From NCBI RefSeq assembly GCF_013114545.1, contig NZ_VTXI01000008.1, positions 1 through 64,000 of the forward strand: a DNA stretch of 64,000 nucleotides, written 5' to 3'. The stretch comes from Vibrio sp. RE86. GTDB lineage: Bacteria; Pseudomonadota; Gammaproteobacteria; Enterobacterales; Vibrionaceae. The position numbers and the translations under genes are program-made. Under the pieces are notes generated by a model. That model was not told the origin of the DNA. It saw only the letters and a program-made list of their open reading frames with translations, and made no database searches. Positions 8,812-18,778 of this stretch are shown piece by piece; position 1 is the first letter of the stretch; each line of letters begins with the position of its first letter.

Positions 8812-10239
8812 TCACTTGGCTTTGGCGCTCGTACGAATAATAGTCGCGAAGAGGATAATCAACACTGGGTAACGCAGAGCTTCTGTCACCAAAGACCATA
8901 ATCCGCTATGAGACACTTGTTCAACACCAAAAGAAATTAAAAAGTTTACGAGTAAGAGCGAAAGAGTTGCGATCATCGCCGCTCGACCTGTTACCACGGT
9001 TTTATCTCGATTTAAGGTGAAGACTAAACTTGCAACCGTAATTGTCACGGCTAACCAATACGTAAACGCAGGTATCGGCCACACCAGAGTTAAGACCGCA
9101 CATACAACGACTAAACCCATCCACACCACCTTAGAAGAAAGCAGTGTGATAACGTTGATCTCTGGCTTTGTTTCTAAACGAATCAGATGCCAAGCGCAAA
9201 GTGCCCCAAGTAGAATCCCACTGAAACTATCAACAATAAACGCAGCGCCACTGTAAAACTTACCTAACCCCATCCAAATCACAATCGCTAATAGCGCTAT
9301 CGAGTAGCGGTTAATGGACAATTTTTTGAGCGCATGCAGCAACATAACCCCTACGCACACTAAAACAGCCATCGGCAAGCTCGGCAAACTGAAGCCATAA
9401 CTTTGTGTCAGTTCAACCGCGGGAAGATAGACGTGCGGCCTTGGGTAGGCGAAACCTTGCTGAGCGACCAACGCGAGTAATGAGGTCATCGTCAAAGCAA
9501 AGAACACTTTATAGCTAAACTCTTTTCCAAAACGCCAGCAAATCAACGGAAACAGAATCAACAATAGTGAAGAAGAAGATAGTTCGCTCACAGCTAAAAT
9601 AAGGCTATCGACTACCCACTTAACCTCAGGATTTAACTGCGTAAGTGAGTGTTGCAGATTGAGCATCCATTCAAGTTCAACTTGGTTTAAAACCGGAGCA
9701 GCTTCAATTAGATTTCCGATGTATAACACACTTTGATCTGTGGTTTTAGGAAGAGTCTCCACCAGCCAATCTAACTGCTCTGGGAAGCGATAGTCACTCT
9801 TATTGACGACGGATGGATCGATTAGCATTGCAGATGCGATTTCAATACCATAGTGTGGTGCAAACCAAACAGGTAATTCGTTACCATCGAAATTGTTATT
9901 GAACTGAAACGCGACAATTTCTGAATCGCTAACACAATCATAGAAAATCGCATTTTCATTTTTCGCCAATACTTCACCCACAGTGACCACTAGGCCTGTC
10001 TCTTCCCAAGTCTCACGTTGTGCTGTTGCTCTAGGATCTTCACCCGCGACTACTGTGCCAGCAGGGAGAGAGAGTTTTTTAGTAATAATTTCATTAACAA
10101 GAACAACTTTATCTCCTGAACGAACAACACATACCGCGCCCTTCACCGATGACTCAGATGCAAACGCCGTGTTAGCCACCGAAAAGAAAAATGAAAGAAA
10201 CAAAATGATTGAGAGAGTAAACTGACGATGTAAATACAT
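8812..10239 (-). CDS. NUDIX hydrolase - PAP2-like membrane protein fusion
   Basis: 475 residues. An N-terminal hydrophobic signal/anchor (1-28) is followed by a NUDIX domain with a perfect box at 61-83 (G-x5-E-x7-RE-x2-EE-x-GL), so hydrolysis of a nucleoside-diphosphate-linked substrate is expected, outside the cytoplasmic membrane if the anchor is a signal. From about residue 200 to the end it is a multi-helix membrane domain resembling PAP2 phosphatases. That domain keeps RP (about 267) but has PSLP where PSGH is expected and SGAAFIVD where the SRxxxGxHxxxD motif is expected, so the catalytic histidines are gone. Further helices follow. NUDIX/PAP2 fusions exist in Vibrio; the physiological substrate is unknown to me. 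It may be coupled to the GNAT gene upstream, which ends 7 bases before its start. Confidence 0.82.
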   Translation of the reverse strand: MYLHRQFTLSIILFLSFFFSVANTAFASESSVKGAVCVVRSGDKVVLVNEIITKKLSLPAGTVVAGEDPRATAQRETWEETGLVVTVGEVLAKNENAIFYDCVSDSEIVAFQFNNNFDGNELPVWFAPHYGIEIASAMLIDPSVVNKSDYRFPEQLDWLVETLPKTTDQSVLYIGNLIEAAPVLNQVELEWMLNLQHSLTQLNPEVKWVVDSLILAVSELSSSSLLLILFPLICWRFGKEFSYKVFFALTMTSLLALVAQQGFAYPRPHVYLPAVELTQSYGFSLPSLPMAVLVCVGVMLLHALKKLSINRYSIALLAIVIWMGLGKFYSGAAFIVDSFSGILLGALCAWHLIRLETKPEINVITLLSSKVVWMGLVVVCAVLTLVWPIPAFTYWLAVTITVASLVFTLNRDKTVVTGRAAMIATLSLLLVNFLISFGVEQVSHSGLWSLVTEALRYPVLIILFATIIRTSAKAK

Positions 10240-10246
10240 GATTTTT

Positions 10247-10720
10247 CTAATTTGATTTGACGGACTTTCTTAGCCAATGAATATGATGTTGAAACCCAAA
10301 TTGATGATAAAGCTCTTGCGCTGGGGCATTAAAATCCCACACTTCAACAAAAATCTCTTTCACCCCGTATTCTTCGAATACCTGTTCAATCTTTTGGCAC
10401 AACAACGTTGCAATGCGATGACCACGATGCGACTTAATAACATAAAGCTCATCGATACTGCCCATTTGAATTGGTTTACTGACAGTAGACACCAGTTCAC
10501 AAAAATGTCCTGAGATAAAACCAACAATGTCCTCTTCATCGCAGGCAACAAACACGACACACTCTGGATCATCTAAGTAACGAGCGATACTCTTTTCCTG
10601 CTCGATATCCTCAGCCGTTTTAAAATATTCAGGGCATTGCTCATGATGCTCTTTGTGAAGTTCGAACATCAATGTGTTAAGTGCTTCGAGATCCTCAGTG
10701 CGAGCTGAACGTATCTTCAT
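10247..10720 (-). CDS. GNAT-family N-acetyltransferase
   Basis: 157 residues from the ATG at 10720 (MKIRSARTEDLEALNTL). A start further upstream would be TTG at 10777, lacks a ribosome site and adds a non-conserved cysteine-rich stretch, so it was not used. The GNAT core is clear: N-terminal IRSARTEDLEAL, the central IDELYVIKSHRGHRIATLL segment that contacts acetyl-CoA (the usual RGxG reads RGHRIA), and the late AQELYHQFGFQ helix. The substrate is unknown. The gene lies 7 bases upstream of the NUDIX-PAP2 gene, probably in the same transcript, and is separated from prpE by a terminator. Confidence 0.85.
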   Translation of the reverse strand: MKIRSARTEDLEALNTLMFELHKEHHEQCPEYFKTAEDIEQEKSIARYLDDPECVVFVACDEEDIVGFISGHFCELVSTVSKPIQMGSIDELYVIKSHRGHRIATLLCQKIEQVFEEYGVKEIFVEVWDFNAPAQELYHQFGFQHHIHWLRKSVKSN

Positions 10721-10787
10721 GGTTTGCATCTGTATTTTTGCGTTGCAAATAAAGCAATAGTGTGGCGTTTTATGCAAAAATGGTCAA

Positions 10788-10816
10788 TAAAAAAGCCCCT
10801 ATTTCTAGGGGCTTTG
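10788..10816 (-). terminator. Terminator of the methylcitrate operon
   Basis: A perfect 9-bp stem (AAAGCCCCT/AGGGGCTTT, loop ATTTCT) lies 18 bases past the prpE stop. On the minus strand it is followed by a T-rich run. It separates the prp operon from the GNAT gene. Confidence 0.85.
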
Positions 10817-10833
10817 TAAATATATGAGCATAT

Positions 10834-12711
10834 TTAGATCTTCAGAACACGTTCGATTTCCGCCAAACTCGTTGGATCGTCAATCGTTGATGGTACTGTA
10901 TATTGTTCACCATCCGCTATCTGACGGATTGTACGTCGCAGAATCTTGCCCGAGCGCGTTTTTGGTAAACGCTCTACAACTAGCGCATGCTTAAAACAAG
11001 CGACTGCTCCAATTTCATCACGTACCTTACCGACTAACTCTCCTTCTAGCTGAACATCATCGACTTTTACGCCATCTTTTAGCACAACCAGACCCAATGG
11101 CAATTGCCCTTTCAAATCATCATGAACGCCAACAACTGCACATTCAGCAATGGCCGGGTGGCCGCCGACGATCTCTTCCATCTCACCCGTTGAAAGGCGG
11201 TGACCAGCAACGTTTATCACATCATCGATACGCCCCATGATGAACAGATATCCATCCTCGTCAAGGTAACCGCCATCACCCGAAACATAGTAACCAGGGA
11301 ATTGACTCAAATAGCCCGATTCAAAGCGGTCATGATTACGCCAAACCGTTGGTAAACAACTTGGTGGTAGAGGTCTCTTTAGCGCAACAAACCCTTGCTG
11401 ATTCGGTTGCGAGGTTTCTCCTAATTCATTGAGTATTTCAACTTGGTAACCCGGAATCGGCTTGGTCGATGATCCAGCTTTCACCGGCATTGGTTCAATG
11501 CCCGTTGGGTTACCCGCGATTGCCCAGCCTGTTTCAGTCTGCCACCAGTGATCGACCACTGGTTTGTCTGTTTTGCTTTCAACCCACTCTAATGTTGGCG
11601 GGTCTAAACGTTCGCCAGCCATAAATATCGTTTTAAGGTTTGATAGGTCATATTGCTTGAGGCACTCTCCGTCTGGATCTTCTTTCTTGATTGCACGAAA
11701 AGCCGTTGGAGCAGAGAAAAGCACATCGACTTTGTACTCCTCACACACTCGCCAGAACGCGCCAGGGTCTGGAGTACGCACTGGTTTTCCTTCGAATAGA
11801 ACCGTTGTACATCCATGGATCAGCGGTGCATAAACGATATAAGAGTGACCGACAACCCAACCGACATCAGAAGCCGCCCAATAAACACCATCTTGCGGAA
11901 TGTTATAGATGGCACTCATTGAGTACTTCATCGCGACCGCGTGGCCGCCATTGTCTCGCACCACGCCTTTAGGTTTGCCGGTGGTTCCTGAAGTGTAAAG
12001 GATATATAGCGGGTCTGTGGCTAAGACAGGCACACATGCGTGCGGCAGTGCTTGCTCATAAAGGCTCAACCAGTCTAAATCTCTGCTTTCGTTCAACTCT
12101 GCTTCACACTCAGGACGCTGCAAAACAATCACATTTTCCGGTTTCCAGCGACTTTCCATGATGGCACGGTCAACCAATGGCTTGTATGGAATTACCTTGT
12201 TAATTTCGATGCCACAAGACGCGGTCAAAACAAGCTTGGGCTCTGCATCTTCTAGCCTCACTGCAAGTTCATTGGCAGCAAACCCACCAAACACAACGGA
12301 GTGGATAGCTCCTAAGCGCGCACATGCAAGCATGGCCATAGCAGCTTCCGGGATCATCGGCATATAGATGACAACCCTATCTCCCTTTGTTACGCCCTTT
12401 TCAGCGAGCATTCCCGCGACTTTAGCGACATTGTCTCTTAATTCGTTATAGCTGTACTGACACTTTTTACCCGTCACTGGAGAGTCGTAAATTAACGCCG
12501 TTTGGTTACCTCTCCCTTGCTCGCAATGGTAGTCCAATGCAAGCCAAGATGTGTTTAATAGACCATCTGGGAACCAACGTTCGATGCCATTTTCATCATT
12601 GGCCAACATGGTTTGTGGCTCTTTAAACCAATCAATCTGTTTTGCTTGTGTTGCCCAAAAAGACTCCGGTTCATCCAGCGCCCATTGATACTCTTTCTGA
12701 TATGCAGACAT
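10834..12711 (-). CDS. prpE: Propionyl-CoA synthetase PrpE
   Basis: 625 residues from the ATG at 12711, which has GGAGG 7 bases upstream. A longer ATG at 12738 would engulf that ribosome site and was rejected. It activates propionate with ATP and CoA to propionyl-CoA, feeding PrpC. It has the acyl-adenylate motif YTSGTTGKPKG, the substrate-domain signature DHWWQTETGW, and the C-terminal KTRSGKILRR loop whose lysine is the usual acetylation-control site. It is the last gene of the operon and is followed by a terminator. Confidence 0.96.
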   Translation of the reverse strand: MSAYQKEYQWALDEPESFWATQAKQIDWFKEPQTMLANDENGIERWFPDGLLNTSWLALDYHCEQGRGNQTALIYDSPVTGKKCQYSYNELRDNVAKVAGMLAEKGVTKGDRVVIYMPMIPEAAMAMLACARLGAIHSVVFGGFAANELAVRLEDAEPKLVLTASCGIEINKVIPYKPLVDRAIMESRWKPENVIVLQRPECEAELNESRDLDWLSLYEQALPHACVPVLATDPLYILYTSGTTGKPKGVVRDNGGHAVAMKYSMSAIYNIPQDGVYWAASDVGWVVGHSYIVYAPLIHGCTTVLFEGKPVRTPDPGAFWRVCEEYKVDVLFSAPTAFRAIKKEDPDGECLKQYDLSNLKTIFMAGERLDPPTLEWVESKTDKPVVDHWWQTETGWAIAGNPTGIEPMPVKAGSSTKPIPGYQVEILNELGETSQPNQQGFVALKRPLPPSCLPTVWRNHDRFESGYLSQFPGYYVSGDGGYLDEDGYLFIMGRIDDVINVAGHRLSTGEMEEIVGGHPAIAECAVVGVHDDLKGQLPLGLVVLKDGVKVDDVQLEGELVGKVRDEIGAVACFKHALVVERLPKTRSGKILRRTIRQIADGEQYTVPSTIDDPTSLAEIERVLKI

Positions 12712-12766
12712 AGTGCTTCCTCCAGTATGTACTGACATGACTTTTAGATAATTAATATTGTTTTAA

Positions 12767-13945
12767 TTACTTAAAAATATCGGAAGGAACACGCACATAT
12801 CCCTCCATTAAGATTCGAGCGCTGCGGCTCATAATCGCTTTCTCGACCACCCAGTCTTCATTGTTCTTGACTGCAGATGCACCAACTCTTAGCGTTCCCG
12901 ATGGGTGTCCAAACGTAACGAACTCCCTTTCTCCTCCCCCTGAGGCTCTGTTAAGCACAGTCCCAGGCACACATGCAGCAGAGGCAATCGCCACCGCGGC
13001 GGTTCCCATCATCGCATGGTGAAGCTTACCCATAGAAAGTGCTCGAACTAGCAGTTCGACGTCTTCATCATTGATCGGCTTACCACTTGACGAGGTGTAG
13101 CTTTTTGGTGGCGCAACAAAGGCAACTTTGGGCGTATGCTGACGTTCGCTAGCCTCTTCAAGACTCTCTATTAGTCCCATCTTTAACGCACCGTAAGCGC
13201 GAATCGTCTCAAATCTGGCAAGCATTTCGCTATCACTATTGATATCAGATTGAAGTTCCGTCCCTGTATAGCCCAGCGCTTCTGCATCAATGAAAATCGT
13301 TGGGATACCTGCGTTGATCATCGTTGCTTCAAATGTTCCTACACCCGGAACGTTTAGTTGCTCAATCAAGTTCCCTGTGGGAAACATACTCCCGTTGGCA
13401 TCTGCTGGGTTCATAAAGCTGACTTCAAGTTCCGCAGCGGGAAACGTCACGCCATCTAATTCAAATGAGCCAGTTTCTTGAACCAATCCATCGACGATTG
13501 GCACCTGTATCACGATCGTCTTTTCAATATTGACCTGCCATACGCGGACTGTCGCCATACCATTAATTGGGAGCTTACTTTTATCGATCAAACCTGCATG
13601 AATCGCAAACGGGCCCACCGCTGCTGATAAGTTCCCACAGTTACCGCTCCAATCAACAAATGGTTTATCAATCGACACCTGACCAAACAAGTAATCCACA
13701 TCATGGCCTGGCCGAGTACTTTTAGAGACGATTACCGTTTTACTGGTACTCGATGTTGCGCCCCCCATTCCATCAATTTGCTTTTCGTAAGGATCAGGGC
13801 TGCCAATGACTCGAAGTAACAGTTTGTCTCTCAGTTCACCCGGCTGCTGGGCTTCCACTGGTAATTCATCTAGTCGGAAAAAGACGCCTTTACTAGTGCC
13901 ACCGCGCATGTAGGTCGCTGGAATTTTCATCTGACTTTGCATCAT
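12767..13945 (-). CDS. prpF: 2-methylaconitate cis-trans isomerase PrpF
   Basis: 392 residues from the ATG at 13945, with AGGAG just upstream and only 10 bases after the acnD stop. A longer TTG-type start near 14023 lies inside acnD and was rejected. PrpF isomerises the 2-methylaconitate isomer produced by AcnD so that it can be hydrated to 2-methylisocitrate. The N-terminal PATYMRGGTSKGVFF and the central DWSGNCGNLSAAVGPFA carry the conserved loops of the family (diaminopimelate-epimerase-like fold). Its pairing with acnD is obligatory in known systems. Confidence 0.96.
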   Translation of the reverse strand: MMQSQMKIPATYMRGGTSKGVFFRLDELPVEAQQPGELRDKLLLRVIGSPDPYEKQIDGMGGATSSTSKTVIVSKSTRPGHDVDYLFGQVSIDKPFVDWSGNCGNLSAAVGPFAIHAGLIDKSKLPINGMATVRVWQVNIEKTIVIQVPIVDGLVQETGSFELDGVTFPAAELEVSFMNPADANGSMFPTGNLIEQLNVPGVGTFEATMINAGIPTIFIDAEALGYTGTELQSDINSDSEMLARFETIRAYGALKMGLIESLEEASERQHTPKVAFVAPPKSYTSSSGKPINDEDVELLVRALSMGKLHHAMMGTAAVAIASAACVPGTVLNRASGGGEREFVTFGHPSGTLRVGASAVKNNEDWVVEKAIMSRSARILMEGYVRVPSDIFK

Positions 13946-13955
13946 CTTCTCCTGC

Positions 13956-16541
13956 CTACTGAGCCAAAAAATCGTTAGCAAATCGTTGCAGTACGCCACC
14001 AGCGCTATACACACTAACCTCATCCGCCGTATCTAATCGGCAGATTACCGGTACATCCACTTTCTCGCCGTTTCGACGTGTGACAATTAGGGCCAATTCT
14101 GCACCTGGAGTAATGTCGCCGACTACGTCGTACAATTCACTCCCATCGAGTGCTAAGGTGTTACGGTCTGTGCCATCTTTAAACTGCAACGGTAATACGC
14201 CCATGCCCACTAGATTCGTTCTGTGGATGCGCTCAAAGCCTTCAGCCACAATCGCTTCAACACCGGCAAGCCTAACACCTTTAGCGGCCCAATCTCTTGA
14301 GGACCCTTGGCCGTAATCCGCACCTGCAATAATGATAAGTGGTTGTTTACGAGACATGTAGGTTTCGATTGCTTCCCACATTCGCGTAACTTTTCCTTCT
14401 GGCTCAATTCTCGCTATAGATCCTTGTACAACCTCGCCATTTTCTTTGACCATTTCATTGAACAGTTTTGGGTTGGCAAAGGTTGCTCTCTGCGCGGTTA
14501 AATGATCGCCTCGGTGAGTCGCGTACGAATTGAAATCTTCCTCTGGTACATCCATTGAAGCGAGGTATTCACCAGCAGCACTGGATGCCAAAATTGCATT
14601 TGAAGGCGATAAATGGTCAGTGGTGATGTTGTCGCCAAGCACCGCTAAAGGTCTCATTGAAGATAGAGTCCGTTTGCCTGCTAGCGCACCTTCCCAATAT
14701 GGAGGACGGCGAATGTAAGTACTCTTAGGTCTCCAATCATAGAGCGGATTACTACTTGAGTTTTCTGGTTGAGGTTTGAACATCTCAACATAGATTTGGT
14801 TAAACTGTTCAGGCTTAACATGCTTACCCACAACCGCATCAATTTCTTCGTCACTCGGCCACAAATCATTGAGGTAGATTGGCTTGCCCTGTGCGTCTAG
14901 GCCTAGAGAGTCTTTCTCGATATCAAAGCGGATAGTTCCCGCCAGTGCATAGGCAACGACCAAAGGTGGAGAAGCTAAGAAGGCCTGTTTGGCGTATGGG
15001 TGAATCCTTCCGTCAAAGTTGCGGTTGCCTGACAATACGGCTGTCGAGTACACATCTCGGTCGATAATTTCTTGCTGAATTTCAGGGTCGAGCGCCCCGC
15101 TCATTCCATTACAAGTTGTACAAGCATAGGCGACGATGCCAAAGCCGAGTGTCTCCAACTCTTCAAGCAAACCAGCGTCTTCAAGGTAGAGTTTTGCTAC
15201 CTTAGAGCCTGGAGCAAAGGAGGACTTAACCCAAGGTTTACGTACCAAGCCAAGTTGATTCGCTTTCTTGGCCAACAAACCAGCAGCGACGACATTGCGC
15301 GGATTACTCGTGTTTGTACAGGACGTAATGGCGGCAATAATGACCGCACCATCAGGTAATAGACCCTCTTGCGATGAGATTTGCTGAGCAATGCCTCGCT
15401 CGGCTAATTCCGACGTAGGAAGGCGACGATGTGGATTCGAAGGGCCTGCCATATTGCGACTGACTTTAGACAGATCACACTCTAAGACTCGTTCATATTC
15501 TGCCTCTTTTAGATCATCAGCCCACAATCCCGTTTGCTTAGCGTAGTTTTCAACCAAGGCGACTTGCTCTTCATCTCGGCCCGTCAGTTTCAGGTAATTG
15601 ATTGTCTGCTGATCAATATAGAACATCCCTGCGGTTGCCCCATATTCTGGAGTCATGTTTGAGATAGTGGCACGATCGCCAATAGTCAGCTCGCTAGCAC
15701 CCTCCCCGAAGAATTCGAGGTAACAAGAAACCACTCGTTCAGCACGTAAAAACTCGGTGATGGCCAAAACGATATCTGTCGCAGTAATTCCGGACTGACG
15801 TGATCCTGTTAACTTAACTCCGACAATATCAGGTAGTCTCATCATTGAGGGGCGACCGAGCATAACGGTTTCAGCTTCAAGGCCACCGACACCTATGGCA
15901 ATGACACCAAGCGCATCAACATGCGGTGTATGGCTATCTGTACCGACACAAGTATCTGGATAAGCAATACCGTATTTGGATTGCACCACAGGGGACATTT
16001 TCTCTAAGTTTATTTGGTGCATAATGCCATTACCCGCGGGGATCACACTGACATTTTCAAAAGCTGTTTTACACCATTCAATAAAGTGGAATCGGTCTCC
16101 GTTTCGTCGCTCTTCAATCGCTCGATTTTTGTCAAAAGCGTCAGCCTCGAAACCTGCGTGTTCAACGGCTAACGAGTGATCAACGATCAACTGTGTCTCA
16201 ACGACAGGATTTACTTTCGCCGGATCACCGCCTTGATCAGCAATGGCATCTCTAAGGCCTGCAAGGTCAACCAGCGCGGTTTGGCCGAGGATGTCATGGC
16301 AGACAACTCGTGCAGGGTACCATGGAAAATCTAAGTCTCGCTTGCGACCAATAATCTGCAGCAAGCTGTCTTCTAAGCTGTCCGGGTCACAACGTCGAAC
16401 TAACTGCTCCGCCAACACTTTTGACGTATAAGGCAGTTTCTCATAAGCGCCTTCTTGGAGGGAGTTCACCGCTTCTCTGGTATCAAAGTACTCTAAATTC
16501 GTCCCTGGCAGCGGTTTTCTGTATTTTGTATTTATACTCAT
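13956..16541 (-). CDS. acnD: Fe/S-dependent 2-methylcitrate dehydratase AcnD
   Basis: 861 residues from the ATG at 16541 (MSINTKYRKPLPGTNLEYFD), preceded by TGGAAG. The longer in-frame start at 16577 adds a non-conserved leader. The aconitase-superfamily signatures are present: ITSCTNTSNP with the first cluster cysteine and CTTCNGMSG with the other two. The swivel-domain loop GADYGQGSSRDWAAKG binds substrate. It dehydrates 2-methylcitrate to 2-methylaconitate. This operon uses AcnD plus PrpF in place of the cofactor-free PrpD. Cluster-containing AcnD is expected to be sensitive to oxidative stress. Confidence 0.97.
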   Translation of the reverse strand: MSINTKYRKPLPGTNLEYFDTREAVNSLQEGAYEKLPYTSKVLAEQLVRRCDPDSLEDSLLQIIGRKRDLDFPWYPARVVCHDILGQTALVDLAGLRDAIADQGGDPAKVNPVVETQLIVDHSLAVEHAGFEADAFDKNRAIEERRNGDRFHFIEWCKTAFENVSVIPAGNGIMHQINLEKMSPVVQSKYGIAYPDTCVGTDSHTPHVDALGVIAIGVGGLEAETVMLGRPSMMRLPDIVGVKLTGSRQSGITATDIVLAITEFLRAERVVSCYLEFFGEGASELTIGDRATISNMTPEYGATAGMFYIDQQTINYLKLTGRDEEQVALVENYAKQTGLWADDLKEAEYERVLECDLSKVSRNMAGPSNPHRRLPTSELAERGIAQQISSQEGLLPDGAVIIAAITSCTNTSNPRNVVAAGLLAKKANQLGLVRKPWVKSSFAPGSKVAKLYLEDAGLLEELETLGFGIVAYACTTCNGMSGALDPEIQQEIIDRDVYSTAVLSGNRNFDGRIHPYAKQAFLASPPLVVAYALAGTIRFDIEKDSLGLDAQGKPIYLNDLWPSDEEIDAVVGKHVKPEQFNQIYVEMFKPQPENSSSNPLYDWRPKSTYIRRPPYWEGALAGKRTLSSMRPLAVLGDNITTDHLSPSNAILASSAAGEYLASMDVPEEDFNSYATHRGDHLTAQRATFANPKLFNEMVKENGEVVQGSIARIEPEGKVTRMWEAIETYMSRKQPLIIIAGADYGQGSSRDWAAKGVRLAGVEAIVAEGFERIHRTNLVGMGVLPLQFKDGTDRNTLALDGSELYDVVGDITPGAELALIVTRRNGEKVDVPVICRLDTADEVSVYSAGGVLQRFANDFLAQ

Positions 16542-16608
16542 TGTGCTTCCATTCCAAATGTTGATCGATGCTCCCACTCAGGAGCATCATAGTTATCAAG
16601 AGTTGTCG

Positions 16609-17751
16609 TTATCGCTCTTCGATTGGCAACCAATCTTGATGATCTGGTCCGGTATAATCGGCACTTGGTCGAATAATTCGGTTATTTGCGCGTTGCTCGT
16701 AAACATGGGCTGCCCAGCCTGTTAAACGGCTCATAACGAAGATTGGCGTAAACAACTTAGTTGGAATGTCCATGAAGTGGTAAGCAGAAGCATGGAAAAA
16801 GTCCGCATTACAGAACAACCCTTTTTCGCGCTTCATGACAGACTCAACACGTTCTGAAACGGCATACAAATGAGTGTCGCCCACCGCCTCAGACAACTCC
16901 TTTGACCAACGTTTGATCAGAGAATTTCGCGGGTCGCTTTCACGGTAAATTGCATGACCAAAGCCCATGATTTTGTCTTTGTTGGCTAACATTTGCATTA
17001 TGTTACTTTCGGCTTCATCAGGCGTTTGCCAGTTTTCTATCATCTCCATCGCGGCTTCGTTTGCTCCACCATGCAAAGGACCTCTCAAGGTGCCGATTGC
17101 AGCAGTGATACAAGAATGAAGATCAGACAATGTGGAAGCACAAACACGTGCAGCGAAGGTAGAGGCATTAAACTCATGCTCAGCATAAAGAATCAGTGAG
17201 CAGTGCATCACTTTCTTATGCATTTCGGATGGCGCTTTATCGGTAAGCAGCTTTAAGAAATAGCCGCCAATACAGTTTTCTGATTGATCGTCGGTATCAA
17301 TGCGCACCCCATCATGGCTGTATCGGTACCAATAACAGATAATCGCTGGAAACAGCGCCAACATTCTCTCTGTTGAGTCAAGTTGCTGATCGAAGTTGGT
17401 CTCTTGCTCTAAATTACCGAGCACGGAGCAGCCTGTGCGCATGACATCCATTGGATGGGCCGTTGCAGGGATCAGTTCTAGGGCTTGTTTTAACTCTTGT
17501 GGTAAACCACGTAAACTAATCAGTCGAGTTTTGTAGGCATCCAGCTCTTGTTGGTTCGGCAAGTGACCGCGCAGTAGTAAATGTGCAACCTCTTCAAACT
17601 GCGCATTATTGGCAAGATCTGTTATGTCATAACCACGATAAGTTAGACCCGTCCCCGTTTTACCGACAGTACATAAAGCTGTGCTTCCAGCGCTTTGGCC
17701 TCGTAGACCTGCGCCACCTAACTCTTCATTCTTTTTAGATGATAGAGGCAT
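16609..17751 (-). CDS. prpC: 2-methylcitrate synthase PrpC
   Basis: 380 residues from the ATG at 17751, with AAGGAG 7 bases upstream. The longer start at 17814 would place that ribosome site inside the gene. It condenses propionyl-CoA with oxaloacetate to 2-methylcitrate. Citrate-synthase motifs are visible: HGGANEAAM and GFGHAIYRESDPR with active-site histidines, and a late Asp in the CNADFFHAS region. The short size is normal for the PrpC/type II citrate synthase group and, with the prp neighbours, separates it from GltA. Confidence 0.96.
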   Translation of the reverse strand: MPLSSKKNEELGGAGLRGQSAGSTALCTVGKTGTGLTYRGYDITDLANNAQFEEVAHLLLRGHLPNQQELDAYKTRLISLRGLPQELKQALELIPATAHPMDVMRTGCSVLGNLEQETNFDQQLDSTERMLALFPAIICYWYRYSHDGVRIDTDDQSENCIGGYFLKLLTDKAPSEMHKKVMHCSLILYAEHEFNASTFAARVCASTLSDLHSCITAAIGTLRGPLHGGANEAAMEMIENWQTPDEAESNIMQMLANKDKIMGFGHAIYRESDPRNSLIKRWSKELSEAVGDTHLYAVSERVESVMKREKGLFCNADFFHASAYHFMDIPTKLFTPIFVMSRLTGWAAHVYEQRANNRIIRPSADYTGPDHQDWLPIEER

Positions 17752-17870
17752 TGTAGAACTCCTTTTCTGTTTGACGTCACTCTCTAATTGGAGCTTTAAA
17801 TCAAACGATTTCACGTAATTGGATGTTTATATTGGTTTTCTTGGACTTACCTTTTTCCTGTCAGCCAGCG

Positions 17871-18767
17871 TTATTTACCTTCAGAGAATAGCTGGTCGAG
17901 TTTGTCCTCATAATCATGATATTTTAGATGTGCGTAGAGCTCTTTTCTGGTCTGCATTGATTCGGTGAGAGCTTCTTGGTTTCCGACCTCAAGCAGGTGT
18001 TTGTAGACATTCTCTGCCGCTCGGTTCATCGCCCTAAACGCGCTTAACGGATACAACACCATATCGACTTTAGATGCAGCTAACTCTTCGCAGCCATAAA
18101 GAGGTGTCTGACCGAACTCGGTAATGTTGGCCAAGATTGGCACATGTTTACCTGTTGCTTGCTCTAACGCTTCAGAAAACTGAACATACTGTTCGAGTTG
18201 ATTCATTGCCTCAGGGAAGATCATGTCTGCCCCCGCTTCAACACACGCAATTGCTCGCTCAATAGCGCGATCAATCCCCTCTACAGCCAGTGCATCCGTT
18301 CTTGCCATAACAACGAAACTGTCATCATTACGAGCATCAACAGCCGCCTTAACTCGATCAACCATCTCCTGCTGGCTAACAATGGCTTTATTCGGTCTAT
18401 GACCACATCGCTTTTGCGCTACCTGGTCTTCCATGTGGATAGCCCCGGCTCCGGCTTTTTCGATAGATTTTATGGTTCGAGCAATATTGAATGCGCCACC
18501 AAATCCCGTATCAATATCAACGAGCAACGGCAAATCACAAGCATTGGTGATGCGTTCTACATCAACTAATACATCGTTCAAGGTTGTAATACCTAAATCA
18601 GGCAGGCCATACGATGCATTCGCAATACCGCCTCCCGATAGATAAATCGCTTGGTGACCGATGTTTTTTGCCATCATTGCGCAATAAGGGTTGATGGTCC
18701 CTACGATTTGCAGCGGGTTATTTTGTTCAACGGCGAGCCTAAATTTGGCTCCTTGAGATAAACTCAT
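17871..18767 (-). CDS. prpB: 2-methylisocitrate lyase PrpB
   Basis: 298 residues. It cleaves 2-methylisocitrate to pyruvate and succinate, the last step of the pathway. The active-site loop KRCGH is at residues 119-123 (C121), and the metal-binding DIDTGFGG is at 84-91. GAGGG precedes the ATG. The gene starts 11 bases after the gntR stop codon, and a gap of 119 bases separates it from prpC. Confidence 0.97.
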   Translation of the reverse strand: MSLSQGAKFRLAVEQNNPLQIVGTINPYCAMMAKNIGHQAIYLSGGGIANASYGLPDLGITTLNDVLVDVERITNACDLPLLVDIDTGFGGAFNIARTIKSIEKAGAGAIHMEDQVAQKRCGHRPNKAIVSQQEMVDRVKAAVDARNDDSFVVMARTDALAVEGIDRAIERAIACVEAGADMIFPEAMNQLEQYVQFSEALEQATGKHVPILANITEFGQTPLYGCEELAASKVDMVLYPLSAFRAMNRAAENVYKHLLEVGNQEALTESMQTRKELYAHLKYHDYEDKLDQLFSEGK

Positions 18768-18778
18768 GACAGTTCCCT

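Noticed and set aside
8798..8828. Hairpin GCGCCAA/TTGGCGC between yidA and the NUDIX-PAP2 gene
   Set aside because: It has a long loop containing a stop codon and no T run in either direction, so it was not called a terminator.
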